Assembly (NCBI GenBank): GCA_030998225.1
Contig: JAPYXD010000382.1
Coordinates: forward strand, 1,860,001-1,924,000
Source: Diplolepis rosae
Taxonomy: Eukaryota; Arthropoda; Insecta; Hymenoptera; Diplolepididae
Reading direction: 5' to 3'
DNA length: 64,000 nt
How positions within the stretch are numbered: position 1 is the stretch's first letter; each line of letters opens with the position of its first letter. The position numbers and the translations under genes are program-made. The notes below the pieces were generated by a model. The model did no database searches. It saw only the letters and a program-made list of their open reading frames with translations, and was not told the origin of the DNA. Below, in pieces: positions 1 through 11,749 of the stretch.

Positions 1-282
1 TCTTTCTAACTCCGCGAGTTTTAATTTTAAATGTGGATACATGTAGCTCTGTTCGGAACCATAAACATGAACGTTAAACAAATAAAGCCACAACAATCGT
101 TTGTAAAACTGTTCATTGACCGGAATTTTGGGTAACGGAAGATTTTGAGCATAATAAAATTCGCAGCGCAGCAGTCATTCCTCGAACATCAGCTTATCTG
201 TTAAAATTCGATATTCTTCCACCTCTTGTTTGTGCATCGCGATTTCAAGAGATTCCACATTTTGCAAATCACTTTCTTAACA
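1..282. other. No gene recognised at window start
   Basis: No coding similarity or repeat structure is visible before the Gypsy pol fragment. The reading frame of that fragment is open from about 226, but recognisable RT residues begin only near the YLDD motif. Confidence 0.5.
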
Positions 283-1199
283 TGTATTACATTCGTCTTC
301 GCGTACCTGGACGACGTAATAGTCGCCACAGAGATCGTTCAGGATCACCTGTACTGGCTTGAAAAGACCATCAATCGGCTAATGGAAGCAAGACTCACGT
401 TAAGTCCAGACAAGTGTCTTTTTTGCCGTTTGGAGGTCAAGTACCTCGGGTTCAAAATTAACCAGGACGACCTCGTGGTCGATGACAATAAGATGAGGGC
501 GATTTTGGAATATCCATGCCAGCGAAACCTTAGGCAATTGCGGCGGTTCATTGGGGCGACTTCGTGGTATCGGCGTTTTATTAAAGACTACGCGAAAATG
601 TGCGAACCACTCACGCGCCTTACTAAGAAAGTTTAGCCGTACCATTGGAGCGATGAGCAGGAAGGGGCGTTCGTGGCCCTCAAAAACGCTTTGTTATCTT
701 CACCTGTGTTAGCGTATCCCAATTTCGAATTGCTATTCTGCGTGCAGACAGATGCCAGCGAATCCTTTATTAGAGGATTTAATCGAGGACTTGAATGCTT
801 GGTTTGTGGTACCGAAGAACCACCGCTCACAGATATTAATTGAATCGCATGAAGCCCCGGAGGCCGGCCATTTAGGCACAGTTAAGACATATCATCGGAC
901 CGCAATCCAATATTACTGGCAGGGGATGTATAAGGACATCGCCGCATTCATTCGCAAATGTGTGGCGTGTCAACTGAATAAACCTGAACAAGCCCAATCG
1001 AGGGGTAAAATGACGCAGCGCATAGTCCAAAAACCCTAGTCGGTCGTAACCACCGACATCATGGGTCCGTTCCCTAGAATTAAACGGGGATTTAAATACC
1101 TTGTGCTCTTTCAGGACCTATTCACAAAGTGGATCGAGTTTGAACCCCTGAGAGCGGCCAACGCCAAGAAAATAATGGACTCGTTCACAGGTAGATTTT
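283..1199 (+). pseudogene. Gypsy-type LTR retrotransposon pol fragment
   Basis: The translation starts at the reverse transcriptase active site (YLDDVIV). It continues through the RT thumb and connection (KYLGFKI, RRFIGATSWYRRFI) and reaches a stop at 634-636. RNase H survives only as its first residues (VQTDAS) and is then deleted. The frame resumes at an integrase zinc finger (HEAPEAGHLG, then CVACQ). A stop near 1037 precedes the start of the integrase core (TTDIMGPFP). Homology ends near 1199. No gag, no LTR and no upstream RT are present, so this is a decayed internal fragment. Assignment to the Ty3/Gypsy class rests on the domain order RT, RNase H, integrase. Confidence 0.85.
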
Positions 1200-1857
1200 G
1201 ACCTTTTTCTCTGTGTTTTAGTTAATGGTAATGAAATAAAAAGAAACTGTGAATTCGGGTGGTGTGCGAAGGTAACACCTCGCCACGAGAATTCCGAGGC
1301 GGCAGACTCTGGGTCAGCCACAATAGTAACGTAAAGTAAATTTAGTGTCAGCGTATATAATTGGTTTGTACCCGCAAGGTTGTTTAAGGGCACGGTTCCT
1401 AGCACCCACAATCTCAGAAATGATTATATCGAACTAATAAGTGCCCGTGGTCGCGAGCAGTGACGCTGCTCCTTACCCCGCGCTCTCCGCGGCATTTAGT
1501 GATACCTCTAGCTTCGGTTACGAAGGTACAGAGCGACCCGTCAAGAACGGACCGGTCAACTCATAACAATCGTCCTTGATTAAAATTTTGGCTATTTTAG
1601 TAAAATAACCTGGCGCTCAACTCTGTTCATATTAGTCGAAATTAATGTCGTATTCGGGAGATTGTATATGGTCGACTTAGTTTGCCAGGGGGGAAGTAAA
1701 TTACCCGAACCTTGTGATACGCAGATTGTCAATAAATATTGTGAAATCCGATAAGTGATTCGGAAAAGTAGTTAATTCTTATTTTAAAAAAAATGACCTA
1801 ACTCAAACTAACCTCCTCGAATCTATCATTAAAATAAAACCAAGGTTACAATATATA
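1200..1857. other. No feature recognised
   Basis: Sequence between the Gypsy fragment and the mariner left end. I see no ORF with recognisable domains, no inverted repeat and no LTR boundary. Confidence 0.4.
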
Positions 1858-1939
1858 TTGGATCTATAAATTAATTCGTGCGGTTTTTTTCAAAATTTGA
1901 ACGTTTATTCAAGAAAAACATGTACAATAGTATTATTCA

Positions 1940-2104
1940 AAGTATTGCCCATCTGAAACTGGCTTTTTCCCATCACTCTGGAAATTTGTGGATTCCATCC
2001 CAAAAGAACTGCGCCGGTTTGGCGGCCAAGAATGAATCCAGCCAATTTTTGATACCCTGATCTGATGTGAACCGTATTCCAGTGAGGGCTTTCTGCATCG
2101 ACGG
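1940..2104 (-). pseudogene. Mariner transposase, C-terminal part
   Basis: Read on the minus strand, this stretch encodes the mariner C-terminus (MQKALTGIRFTSDQG, then FFWDGIHKFPE). A stop replaces the expected Arg before WEK, and a frameshift follows. It joins directly to the upstream half at 4403 once the insertion and one copy of the ACGG duplication are removed, which shows that the two pieces were one gene. Confidence 0.88.
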
Positions 2105-4402
2105 TGAAACATTTCGACCTTTACGATCTTTAATTTATCAATTTTTTAAACATTTATCAAGTTATTTTTGTCCGATTTGGTCAAAAGTTTCGCTTTTAGA
2201 TTCTGATTTTAAATTTCAAATCTGCAATTTCTAATTATATCAATTTCCTGGATTTTGGAAAGGCAACTTTGCCCTATTTTAGGTCAAAATTGTTCTTTCA
2301 AAATCTGCGTGTGGGTCACACGAAGGGTGAAAATTTCGCGAGCTTTTATTCTTTATTTTAAGAGTGAGAACAGCAAAGAAACTCTCGATTTTCAGTTTTT
2401 CCGAATGAGCAAAATAAAATGGAGGAATCGTCGGATATATTGCCCGTGATATTGGATTTTTGAGAATCTAAAAACCATAAAAAAAACTTCAAGTAGTAAG
2501 CACCAAGATTTCGCGCAGTTGCGCCTTCAAACACACGGTTTAATTTTTGGGTTTTCCCTAGATCTGAAAATAACATTATGGTTGACTTCCAGGCTCATTG
2601 CAACTTCAATTTAGTATACTTTACATTCATGTTTTCCACCCTGCGAAACTCCAAAAGACTCTGGCTTACACTTACAGGTATTGTCATCATGTGCACAGGA
2701 AGATGCGTTCAACTTCTTAATTTTCAAAGAACAACAAAAAAAAATATCCTCCCGCAAAATACCCGTAATACCGGCGGATTCATGTTCCAATTCTCCGAAA
2801 GTAAGGAAGAACGTTTCACTAGTAATCTTAAAAGGAGAGCAACGTTCCCAATTTCTCACTCTGAGGTGAGTCAACGGGTACTAGTTGCTCAAGAATTGGA
2901 GGACGAATCCGTTTAAATCCGAATAAAATTTATCCCCTGGTAACCCGCCGATGTCGGAAATAACTACCGAGAAAAACCCAGACTAAATTTTAAAACAAAA
3001 CGCGCCTGAGACAAATAAAATAAAAAAAAAACCAAATATAAAAACCAGAGCCTGTAAATCACTATCTGGAAAAGGGGACGGGGAAACATACACAATCAGA
3101 TTCTCTAATAGTCAGGTGCGGTGATGCTAAAATGCACGTCACCTGACTATGAGCTCTGACCTGAGATATCGGCCAGAAAAAGAAATCGCCGCGACGAGCG
3201 ATAAGTCCTCACCTATTGCAGGTGCGGAACCGGACTAATTTTTTAGGATTGGCAATCAAGCACGTCGCCTCGGATTTCCACCTTTCAATCAATTCCCCCC
3301 TTAATTAACATGCGCGCGCCTGAATCAACGACCGCGATCAAATCCAATTAAATCAATAAATTAAGAATTTCTTACACGGTCTTTTCCCCCTTTTCGCGAC
3401 CGTTTTGAGGTTGGAAATCGGTATCACCAGGAAGATAACATTCTCGTGATCATAACGATGTCTTTCAGATTTCAACAAGTCGCATATTTCGTCCCATGGG
3501 AGTGCTCAAAAATTGATATGCGTTGATAAGAGAAAGCATGCCACGCGACGACGAGGAGAGAGCCTTTCCCCCATCTCACCTCCCGCTTGGCGCGTGCTAT
3601 TTGCGTAGGCGCGGGTTCCCATTGGACAACTGTGTGTGAAGGTTTGAACGTTGTGAGAAGTTTGAAAATCTTCTAAGGAAGATTGAAGAGATTATTATTA
3701 CATACTGATAAATCTCAAAAATAAAAACGAGCATTTAAATAAAAGAAATGATCAGATGATCACGCATTGTTCATTTGCTAATTTGGCATTTTGCTGATGA
3801 TTTACCAGTCAACATTATTTTCAGATAATCAATGCTAAGCTTTTGTCATGTTCTGTTCAAATTATAACTATACTCGTTTAATGTATTTAATATTAACCAA
3901 ATTTACCACATGACAATAATTATCTTTATTTATAATATTTGATTATTTATAATGTTTCATAAAGTAATGATAATTATGTTTATTTATAATTGTCGTATTT
4001 GTATAATTATTTACTTCTATTTATTATCAATAATTAACCAACCTATAAAAACTAACAATAAAAAAAAATAAAAGAAATGTGAGCGAGGGACGCCCATCCA
4101 GCGATCATGCATTATGCTGCTTGACCTGGGTGATTGGTCGTGTGGCAGCAACCACAGGTTAGTGTGGTGCTCGCTGGGAGTAGAAACGAAAATGTCTGTG
4201 AAAACCAGACTACCTCGTTCTCGCCGCGTTCATTTCCGGTTTGGAAGTAAATCATTAATTGCTGCTCGAATACTGGATCATACCTCGCAATTCTTTTGTG
4301 CGAGTCTCGTGGGAATCTACTTGTTCCTAAAGTGGCCTTAGTTTCGCGGATTTTACCCCCGTTTCGTCGCAAAAGGCGGATACTTGAGGCTGGGCCGTCT
4401 CA
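2105..4402 (-). mobile_element. LTR-like insertion (element X) inside mariner
   Basis: On the minus strand this 2,298-bp insert starts TGAGACGGC and ends ATGTTTCA, so it has TG...CA ends with a short inverted match (TGAGAC/GTTTCA). It is flanked by a perfect 4-bp duplication (acgg at 2101-2104 and 4403-4406). Without it the mariner reading frame is restored. It has no coding capacity that I recognise. Its outer parts match 42,773-42,994 and 44,960-45,585 on the plus strand. The middle, about 2,260-3,860, has no match there. The simplest reading is a solo LTR of a Gypsy-class element. Confidence 0.8.
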
Positions 4403-5258
4403 ACGGGAACAAATGGTAGTCACAAGGGGCAAGGACTGGGCTATAAGGCAGGCGGGGTAGAACTTCGCACCCATTGTTTTCCGAATAGTTCTTAACCGGA
4501 ATAGCAACATGGGGCTGAGCATTGTCATGATGGAAAATTATTGCCTCGTGTCTGGTCGCATATTCCGGGTGTTTTCGGCTATTGCTCTCTTCAAATGAAT
4601 TAATTTTCTCCATTGATGCTTTCACCCGGTTTTAGCAGCTCATAATACAGCACACCCTTCTGATCCCACCAAATACAAAGCATAACCTTCACGCCATGGA
4701 TATTCGGCTTTGCCGTTGATTTGGCTGGTTGGCCGGGTTTCACATATGATTTTTTGCGCTTGGGGTTGTCGTAATGGATCCATTTTTCATCACCAGTAAC
4801 AATCCGATGCAAAAATGACTCCTTTTTGTGGCGTCCCAGCAGAATTTGGGACATGCAAAACCACTTTTCAACGTCTCTCGGCTTGAGTTCATGTGGAACC
4901 CAATTTACTTGCTTTTGAATGTATCCGGCTGGTTTTGAACGTTTTGAAATGGCTGCTTGAGTGACTTCTAAATATTCTGCGACATCTTCTTGTGTTTGGC
5001 AACAATCTTCATCGAGTAATGCTTCCAGTTCTTCATCTTCAAACTTTTTTGGCTGCCTAGGAAGTTCTTCGTCTTCCAAGCCAAAATCACCACTTTTAAA
5101 TGGTGCAAATCACTTTTGGCACGTTCGCTCAGCTAGAGCATGTTCACCATAAAGTTCCACCAAAATACGATGACTTTCGGTAGCGCAGTTTTCTTCATAT
5201 TAAAGTGATGAAGAAAAACTTCCCGCAAAAACACTTTTTCAGGCACAAAGTTCGACAT
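4403..5258 (-). pseudogene. Mariner transposase, N-terminal and catalytic part (broken)
   Basis: The start ATG at 5258 opens a sequence beginning MSNFVPEKV, typical of mariner transposases. It carries a frameshift near 5170 and a stop codon where a Trp is expected after TCQK. The helix-turn-helix region, the linker and the first catalytic Asp ([12 protein letters not shown]) lie at 5079-4600. After another frameshift come the second Asp (FHHDNAQPH) and the third (PVLAPCDYHLF) at 4625-4405. The family catalyses cut-and-paste transposition with a DD34D triad, all three of which are visible. The frameshifts and stop make this copy inactive. The C-terminal part continues beyond the nested insertion at 2104-1940. 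Confidence 0.9.
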
Positions 5259-5670
5259 ACTCGTATTTGAGTGTAAAAAATTATTGTTGTTTACGCTTCA
5301 AATGAATGACATATACTGAAAAAGACGCACAATGACAGTAGCTTTTTAACGCATGTTCTGAATATTGGAACGATGGAATAACAATCAATTCACGCCATCT
5401 CTTAAAAAACCGCACAAATTAAGTTATAGATCCAATACATACCATATATATATATTTTATACCCGCTACATGTGCCTTTTTTAAATTATTAGGATCTACT
5501 TTATTAATTTTTTAAATAATACATTGTTTTTAAATGAATAAAATTGGTTATAACAAGGATCAGATAAGATTCGAGTTATGCACAATTCATTTGTTCTCTA
5601 GACTGGACAAATTAGGCTCAAGCTCAGATCCTTAGACAATCTTTGCAAATAAAAATATTCTGTTCCTTAA

Positions 5671-6385
5671 GGGGGTCTTCTACCTCGTGGCCTCGTTTTT
5701 GATACTGTTTTTTGAGAATGAATTGTAGGGAAACCAATAATGAAATCGAGGTGCGGTTTTTTGCATTTAACTTAATTATTTATATACTTTCAACAAAAAT
5801 TTTACTGAAATTTTACTGCCTCCAATTTGACCGCGATTTGACCTTAAAATTTCCCTTACGAAAAATGTATACCAAAACGGTTTACACGATTTAGCTCATG
5901 AAAGTCGTCTGAAACAAAAAAAACAAAATGATTTAGTTTTTTTATGCCTTTGGCTATTGTTTGATACAAGGAATTTGCAAAATTTGGAAATTTGCGGAAA
6001 TAGTGAACAAACAAGAAAAAAAAAGTTTCTATGTTTTCAAGGTCAAAAACAGCTGTAAAAATTCTTGAAGTGGAAAAAATCCAAAAAGCTCGTGTCAGAC
6101 GATAGCGACATGTTTTTCACAAATTTTGATATATGACTTTAGTTAGTTGACTAATTACTTTTCGAGATATCATGTCAACCAGTTGCAAAAACGCAAATTA
6201 TGGGAAGTCGCATTTAAAGATATTCATGCATGAATCGTGGAGCGGAGCTATATTTGACGGCTCTGGAAACGCCGAAATAATAAGATTTCGGTTATAACCA
6301 TTTAAGATTATATTTCTAGCACCTTCTAGGCCACAAAAATGCAAAAAAAATCAATTTTTTTGAACCAACAAGGTGGAAGACCCCC
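5671..6385. mobile_element. TTAA-flanked MITE (piggyBac type)
   Basis: The inverted ends GGGGGTCTTCTACCT and AGGTGGAAGACCCCC are each bordered by TTAA (5667-5670, 6386-6389), the piggyBac target duplication. The 715-bp interior is AT-rich with no transposase. Confidence 0.8.
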
Positions 6386-6389
6386 TTAA

Positions 6390-7132
6390 CAGAGTTAAAA
6401 TTGAAGTTACATATAAACAATACAATCACAAGCATTGCGTACTTTGCCTTACCCAAATGATCGTAATCAATGGTGACCATTCAACGTACCCAAAAAGGAC
6501 TTATACTCTCGTGTGCTGTTCTTTATGTTTGTTTTAAACTTAAATGAAAACTTTATCAACAAATTTGAACAATTGTTTAAATAAGATAAGTTAGTTAATC
6601 ACTTAGGTAAGCCTCAAGGTCAGATCCCTGCGTGATTTTTCAAAACTTATCTTATTTGATACAATTTGTAAAAATTATAAAATTTTAAAAAAATGATTTG
6701 ATTATTAAATCGATTGCCTGCGTAAATTCTAGGTAGAAAAACTTTTGAACTTTAAATTGATTTAAGTCAAAATAATGATGTTTTACCTTTTCTATATTTT
6801 TTAAACCCTTCACTTGCACAATCTTACTACAAAGAATACATGCAAGGTTTATTCGGGGTAACTCGATGATGTTATTGACGATGGCAGAGCTTGTGATCAC
6901 ACGAAGTATACCAACGCTTGAAATAAAATAATTTATTCTAAGATTTAACTCCGAATATTTAAATTTTGACTAGTAGAAATGCCTTATCTAATTATTTCTA
7001 CTACACTTGTAATTTTGTAATTTTGAAAATTCCTAAAATTTGAAGCTTTTATTTGTGTACAATTTTTATTCGAAATAATTGCACATATAATTTTGATTGG
7101 CTTCAATTAAATAATTTTAAAATTATTATCAA
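6390..7132. other. AT-rich sequence, nothing recognised
   Basis: Intergenic AT-rich DNA between the TTAA MITE and the truncated LTR. There are only short chance ORFs and no domains. Confidence 0.4.
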
Positions 7133-8311
7133 TACACGAGAAATGAATCAAACATGCACTTGTTAACAAGATAGGTTAGTTCGTCCCGATTTCAGAAATG
7201 AATCACTATTAACCGACACGACTAAATACGACGATGCACGTAATCCAAAGGAACTATCTAGCACTACGGTTTCCGGACTTGCACCACTTAAGGACCAAGG
7301 ATTTTATTTACCAAGTACCGAATGTTGAGTTGCTCATAGAAATCCAATGAGACTTACGTTTATCGAAGGGTCTGCTCACGACGTTGAATTACCGGTCCAG
7401 ACCTAACAACCGTACAACTGTTCGGAACTTAATGGCAAACCTCTAGAGGTGAATCTGGGGTATATATACTATTGATGCTTCTATTAGTGGGAGCAGATCA
7501 ACGTAAATCGGTGGCACGGCACGTTCGAATCGCAAATCGGTGGCAAGGCACGTTCGAATCGCAAATCGGTGGCAAGGCACGTACGAATTGCGAATCGGTG
7601 GCCAGGCACGATCTCTGCAAGGGCCATTTCTTCTATTGCCCAATTTTATATCTAGTTTCCAAATAAATGCATTTTTAATTACTCTTTTCTGCATTTATTT
7701 TTTTACAATTTGTGTTACTTATTTTATGAAGTATGATCATTAATTAATTGCCAATGATCAGTCAATCAATTTCTTATCTATGATCCATATTCAATGATCG
7801 ATTCTTATTCATTGATCGTGATCGACTCATCGGCAATCAATACATAATGGCGATAATATTGATCAATACTATTTTACTACCCGAGATATTGATAATAGTT
7901 ATGGTGTAATGTTGATACATAATTAATATTAACATAATAATGATTATAATATTTAGTCATTATAATTAGTGAGGCCGTGCCGATAACTTCTCATTCTCTC
8001 ATCAGGTTATTAGCACTGCGTTACTACTTTATCGGCACGCGGTGTGAGTTACTGACTCATTACCACGGGTGTAATTACCATATAGACAGAGCGCTGTTCT
8101 TCTCTATCTCTTATTGCCATATGTCAACCTGATTCGTCGACGTGAGGTATACATAGGTTTACCTCATGCGCACAGCTACCCGGTCCATATGATAATTTAT
8201 CATAGGAACACTATTATATTTGAATGGTGTCTTCCTCGCTATCCTTGGAGTTTGGCGTGTTGCCCTTGCACAGGGGCAATATAAAATTTTAAAAGTTACT
8301 GGGATGTAACA
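7133..8311 (-). mobile_element. Truncated copy of the ERV-flanking LTR (element M)
   Basis: On the minus strand this begins TGTTACATCCCAG at 8311 and follows the plus-strand LTR at 42,995 for about 1,180 bp. It includes four 29-bp repeats (units at 7507, 7536, 7565, 7594) and the TATATATA box. It stops after the motif CATTTCTCGTGTA, which corresponds to about 44,182 in the long copy, so the 3' third with the hairpin array is missing. Its 5' end abuts the left arm of the large inverted repeat. Confidence 0.85.
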
Positions 8312-11245
8312 TCATTCCAAATATTTTTTCTTCCATAAATTTTTGTGTCAGAACTCTAGTTTTTTTTTATAATCGAAGAAACCCGTATTTTTTGAAGGTA
8401 CGAAATCCATCGATTTTTATAATTGTCACGTCCTGTGACCTTTTTCTTATTAATGTATTACATGTTAATATTGATATTATGTAAAACTTGAATGTGACGT
8501 TAACCAGTGATGGATGTAACTGAATTGTTTCAGAAAAATGTGAATCAACTGAAAAGCATCTACAGAGAGGAAAAATCAAAATACTGTAGGAGAAAACGAA
8601 GAATGTAAACACAGAAGATAGTATTCAGAATCGCCAAGTAGGAAATCAATATCTCCACCCTCACCGCAACTGGAGATACACAACAGAGGATGCACCGCGG
8701 GATGTCATCGCACCCCAATTTTTACGAGGGTCATTCAGAAGCAACAAGTAGACTTCAGAAATGCGGGAAGTATTGATCCGAAGTATACAACCGATTGTCA
8801 CAAAATTCCGACGCAGGCTCAATAAAGGATAGAAACCTAGACGCAGACTCCAAGGGTGATCCCTACTATTTAACACTGCGTGGGAGACACCATACAAATA
8901 AGACTATAAAAATGCTATAAAAAGGGCCGTAAAGGAAAATTGAATTTGGGGACCAACAAAATTAGGCAACAGAATTGGTAATAAACCGAAATGGAAATTC
9001 TCATACACACTGAAGCCAATTCAATAAATCCTGTCATATACACGGATTGACAGCACGTCTACTAAAAAAAAAGCAAGTAAACTGACAAGAATTGAAATTT
9101 ATTGAAATTAGAAAATATCGAAGGGGTCGAGTTCGAGAAAAACAAAATCGTAAAATAGGGTGAAATGACCAACCCCCCAGGATATTTAAGCAGGCCGATT
9201 CCAAGAAGTCGCTCTCTTCTCTCTTTTCCGCTCTATTAACCTTGAAGAAGTTCCAGATACCGAGTCTGTTCGTGTTTGAGATTGTTCTCTGTTCCCTGTT
9301 CGAGTACGCGAGTTCACCAGTTGCAGCAAAGGATTATCAGTGGCTCCAGCCTTCAGTTTCAGTCGATTCCAGAGTAACAAGATCAGTCACATTCTTGTTA
9401 GGGATTTCCACTTTTGTAATAATTAATAAAGAACCATTCCATTAATATTTCATTTCTATTTCACCCCTTTCCTTATTATTGGTTATCCTCGACCCTGATT
9501 CAGTTTAGAAATCTGAACGATTTCTTTACTGATCAAAAACGGGGAAAGTCAAATATAAATTAATAATAGGTATGTGACTGGGACGTTACATAATCAACTC
9601 GCTGTTTTTCATCCAAATTTGTCCGGAATAGTCTACAATTTTATCAACAGAGTCAAAAACCCTAGAGCTTCACATGGTTATGTGAAACATAAGAAAATTC
9701 TTAATTTGTTAATAACTTTTATAATAAGAGTTGCGGCTGGCAAAATTCACATTTTTCATCTTCAAAGAAAAAAAGTATGCAAGGAAGTTTAAAGTTGAGA
9801 GAAATTTCAGCGAGAAAGTTGTTCAGCAGGCTTTCAGGCAGTTTTTAAATATATTATGAGATTTTCTAATCCAAAACGGCGGTCAGGATGGGATTTTCTT
9901 TAACTTCGTTCAAGCGCACCGATACCGTCAAGAGACATCATTTTTGCCAATTCGTTTTCTTTATTTATGTCTATTCTGTAAACATTATTTAGAAATACTC
10001 TTGACGAATGGAAAGAAATTATATATATACACTTTATATTGGCAATAATATAACAAAGTGTGGTCATTTATTGTTAAATATGCATTTAAATAATCGTTGT
10101 TACAGGTTGGTAGTTACATATTGAACATTAGCTCAAAATTTTTCGACTTTTTTAGGACTAATAAATTTTGTGAGATAAATACCCGAAATGTTCGTGAAAA
10201 TGGAAGACAAGCAACCTATTATTAAAAACATTTCATTTGACATATTAAAATTATATGAATCAAATATAATATAATTGTGATGTTGATAATGTTATTCAAT
10301 TGTTATTCGAATATTAATACTTTTTCGCAGGATCAATAATAATTTGTACCAAGTGTACCTTGTTTTTGGCTTTCTTCCGGATATTCCGGTCCTCTTTTTG
10401 GGATTCTTTGATCTTTTCCTACTAACTTGAGGATTTGTTTCTTGGGGAATTTTTACGGACACAGTAATAAATATTTCGGGTATTCATCTTACAAAATGTA
10501 TTAGTCCTAAAAAAGTCGACAAATTTTGGGCTAATGTTCAATATGTAACTACCAAACCTGTGATAACGATTATTTTGACGTAAATTTAACGATAAATGAT
10601 CACACTTTGTTATATTATTGCCAATATAAAGTGTATATATAATTTCTTCCCATTCGTCTAGAGTGTTTCTAAATAATTTTTACAGAATAGACATAAATAA
10701 AGAAAACGAATTGGCAAAAATGATGTTGCGACTCTGTCGAATCGCGTGCTCTCGGCATAGGTGCATCTCTTTTTCTCCGCGTTCGATCGATTTATCTCTT
10801 GACGGTATCAGTGCGCTTGAACAAAGTTAGAGAAATTCACATTCTGACCGCCGTTTGGATTAGAAAATCTCAAAATATATTTAAAAACAGCCTGAAAGCC
10901 TGCTGAACAACTTTCTCGCTGAAATTTCTCTCAACTCTAAACTTCCTTGCATACTTTTTTTCTTTGAAGATGAAAAATGTGAATTTTGCCAGCCGCAACT
11001 TATTATAAAAATTATTAACAAATTAAGAATTTTCTTATGTTGCACATAACTATGTGAAGCTCTAGGGTTTTTGACTCTGTTGATAAAATTGTAGACTATT
11101 CCGGACAAATTTGGACGAAAAACTGCGAGTTGATTATAAAAAATCGATGGATTTCGTACCTTCAGAAAATACGGTTTTCTCCGATTATAAAAAAAACTAG
11201 AGTTCTGGCACGAAAATTTATCGCAGAAAAAATATGTGAAATGAC
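8312..11245. repeat. Large inverted-repeat (foldback) element with insertions
   Basis: The right arm (10,473 to about 11,245) is the reverse complement of a left arm in two pieces, 8312-8423 and 9595-10,190. Both arms share a stretch whose translation reads LAVFxPNLSGIVYNFINRV and tracts around GACCGCC. The central spacer, 10,191-10,472, is unique. The left arm is split by the LTR at 8424-9590. The right arm also carries about 75 bp near 10,735-10,805 that the left arm lacks. No transposase is visible in the element. Confidence 0.8.
8424..9590 (+). mobile_element. Solo LTR in the left arm of the inverted repeat
   Basis: This 1,167-bp insert begins TGTCACGTCC and ends GGGACGTTACA, so it has TG...CA ends with inverted termini. 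It is flanked by a 4-bp duplication taat (8420-8423, 9591-9594). Excision joins the two halves of the left arm exactly as the right arm predicts. A TATTTAA box lies at 9183-9189 and an AATAAA signal at 9425-9430, a plausible U3/R layout. There is no internal coding region, so it is a solo LTR. Confidence 0.85.
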
Positions 11246-11329
11246 ATTTAACACGTACTACACGTTTTTTAAAGCATTTTTCCAAATTTTTTATTTAAAT
11301 GAAATAAAAGTTCGCGCATTGCGGTATCC

Positions 11330-11740
11330 TCTCTTTTGCCAGTTATGGAATCCGAAGCCTCAATTGTTAGTGCGTCATTGTCGGCGATCACATCATTGGT
11401 TCATACTTTTTTGAAGGTCGCTTGACTGGGCAAGTATACGCAAATTTTCTGCAAAACGTACTGCCTCAATTAATGGAAGGCCTGCCCTTGCATGTTCGTA
11501 TAAAAATGTGGATGCAACATGACGGTGCACGACCCCATTGTGCTCTGTGTTCAAGACAAGTGATGAATCAGATTTTTTACGAAAAGCGGATAGGACGAGG
11601 CGGCCCTGTATCTTGGCGACCTCGTTCGCCAGATCTAACATCACCAGATTACTTTTTATGGGGTTTTGTCACAGAACGCGTAATGGTGGTAGCATCTATC
11701 ACGCCTGACGACATGAAAGAAAGAATAGGCTGAGCATGTA
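11330..11740 (+). pseudogene. Tc1/mariner-superfamily DDE transposase fragment
   Basis: The readable part is 11,422-11,733. It contains the second catalytic Asp in WMQHDGARPH and the third in RSPDLTSPDYFLWG, with an intervening IGRGGP motif common in insect IS630-Tc1-mariner transposases. The DNA-binding domain and the first Asp are missing and the frame is broken upstream near 11,418. It is a truncated, inactive remnant. I cannot define its terminal repeats. Confidence 0.75.
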
Positions 11741-11749
11741 CCGAAATTA

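Larger units (their letters stand above)
1858..5435 (-). mobile_element. Mariner element interrupted by an LTR-like insertion
   Basis: The ends are inverted repeats starting TTGGATCTATAA, about 32 bp with few mismatches (1858 onward and 5435 backward). They are flanked by TA on both sides, the mariner target duplication. Removing the insertion at 2105-4402 and one 4-bp duplication leaves about 1,276 bp, the usual mariner length. The transposase lies on the minus strand in two parts, 5258-4403 and 2104 to about 1940. Confidence 0.92.

Noticed and set aside
10881..11285. 134-codon minus-strand ORF
   Set aside because: It lies in the arm of the inverted repeat and has a partial mirror at 9,574-9,792, but no recognisable domain.
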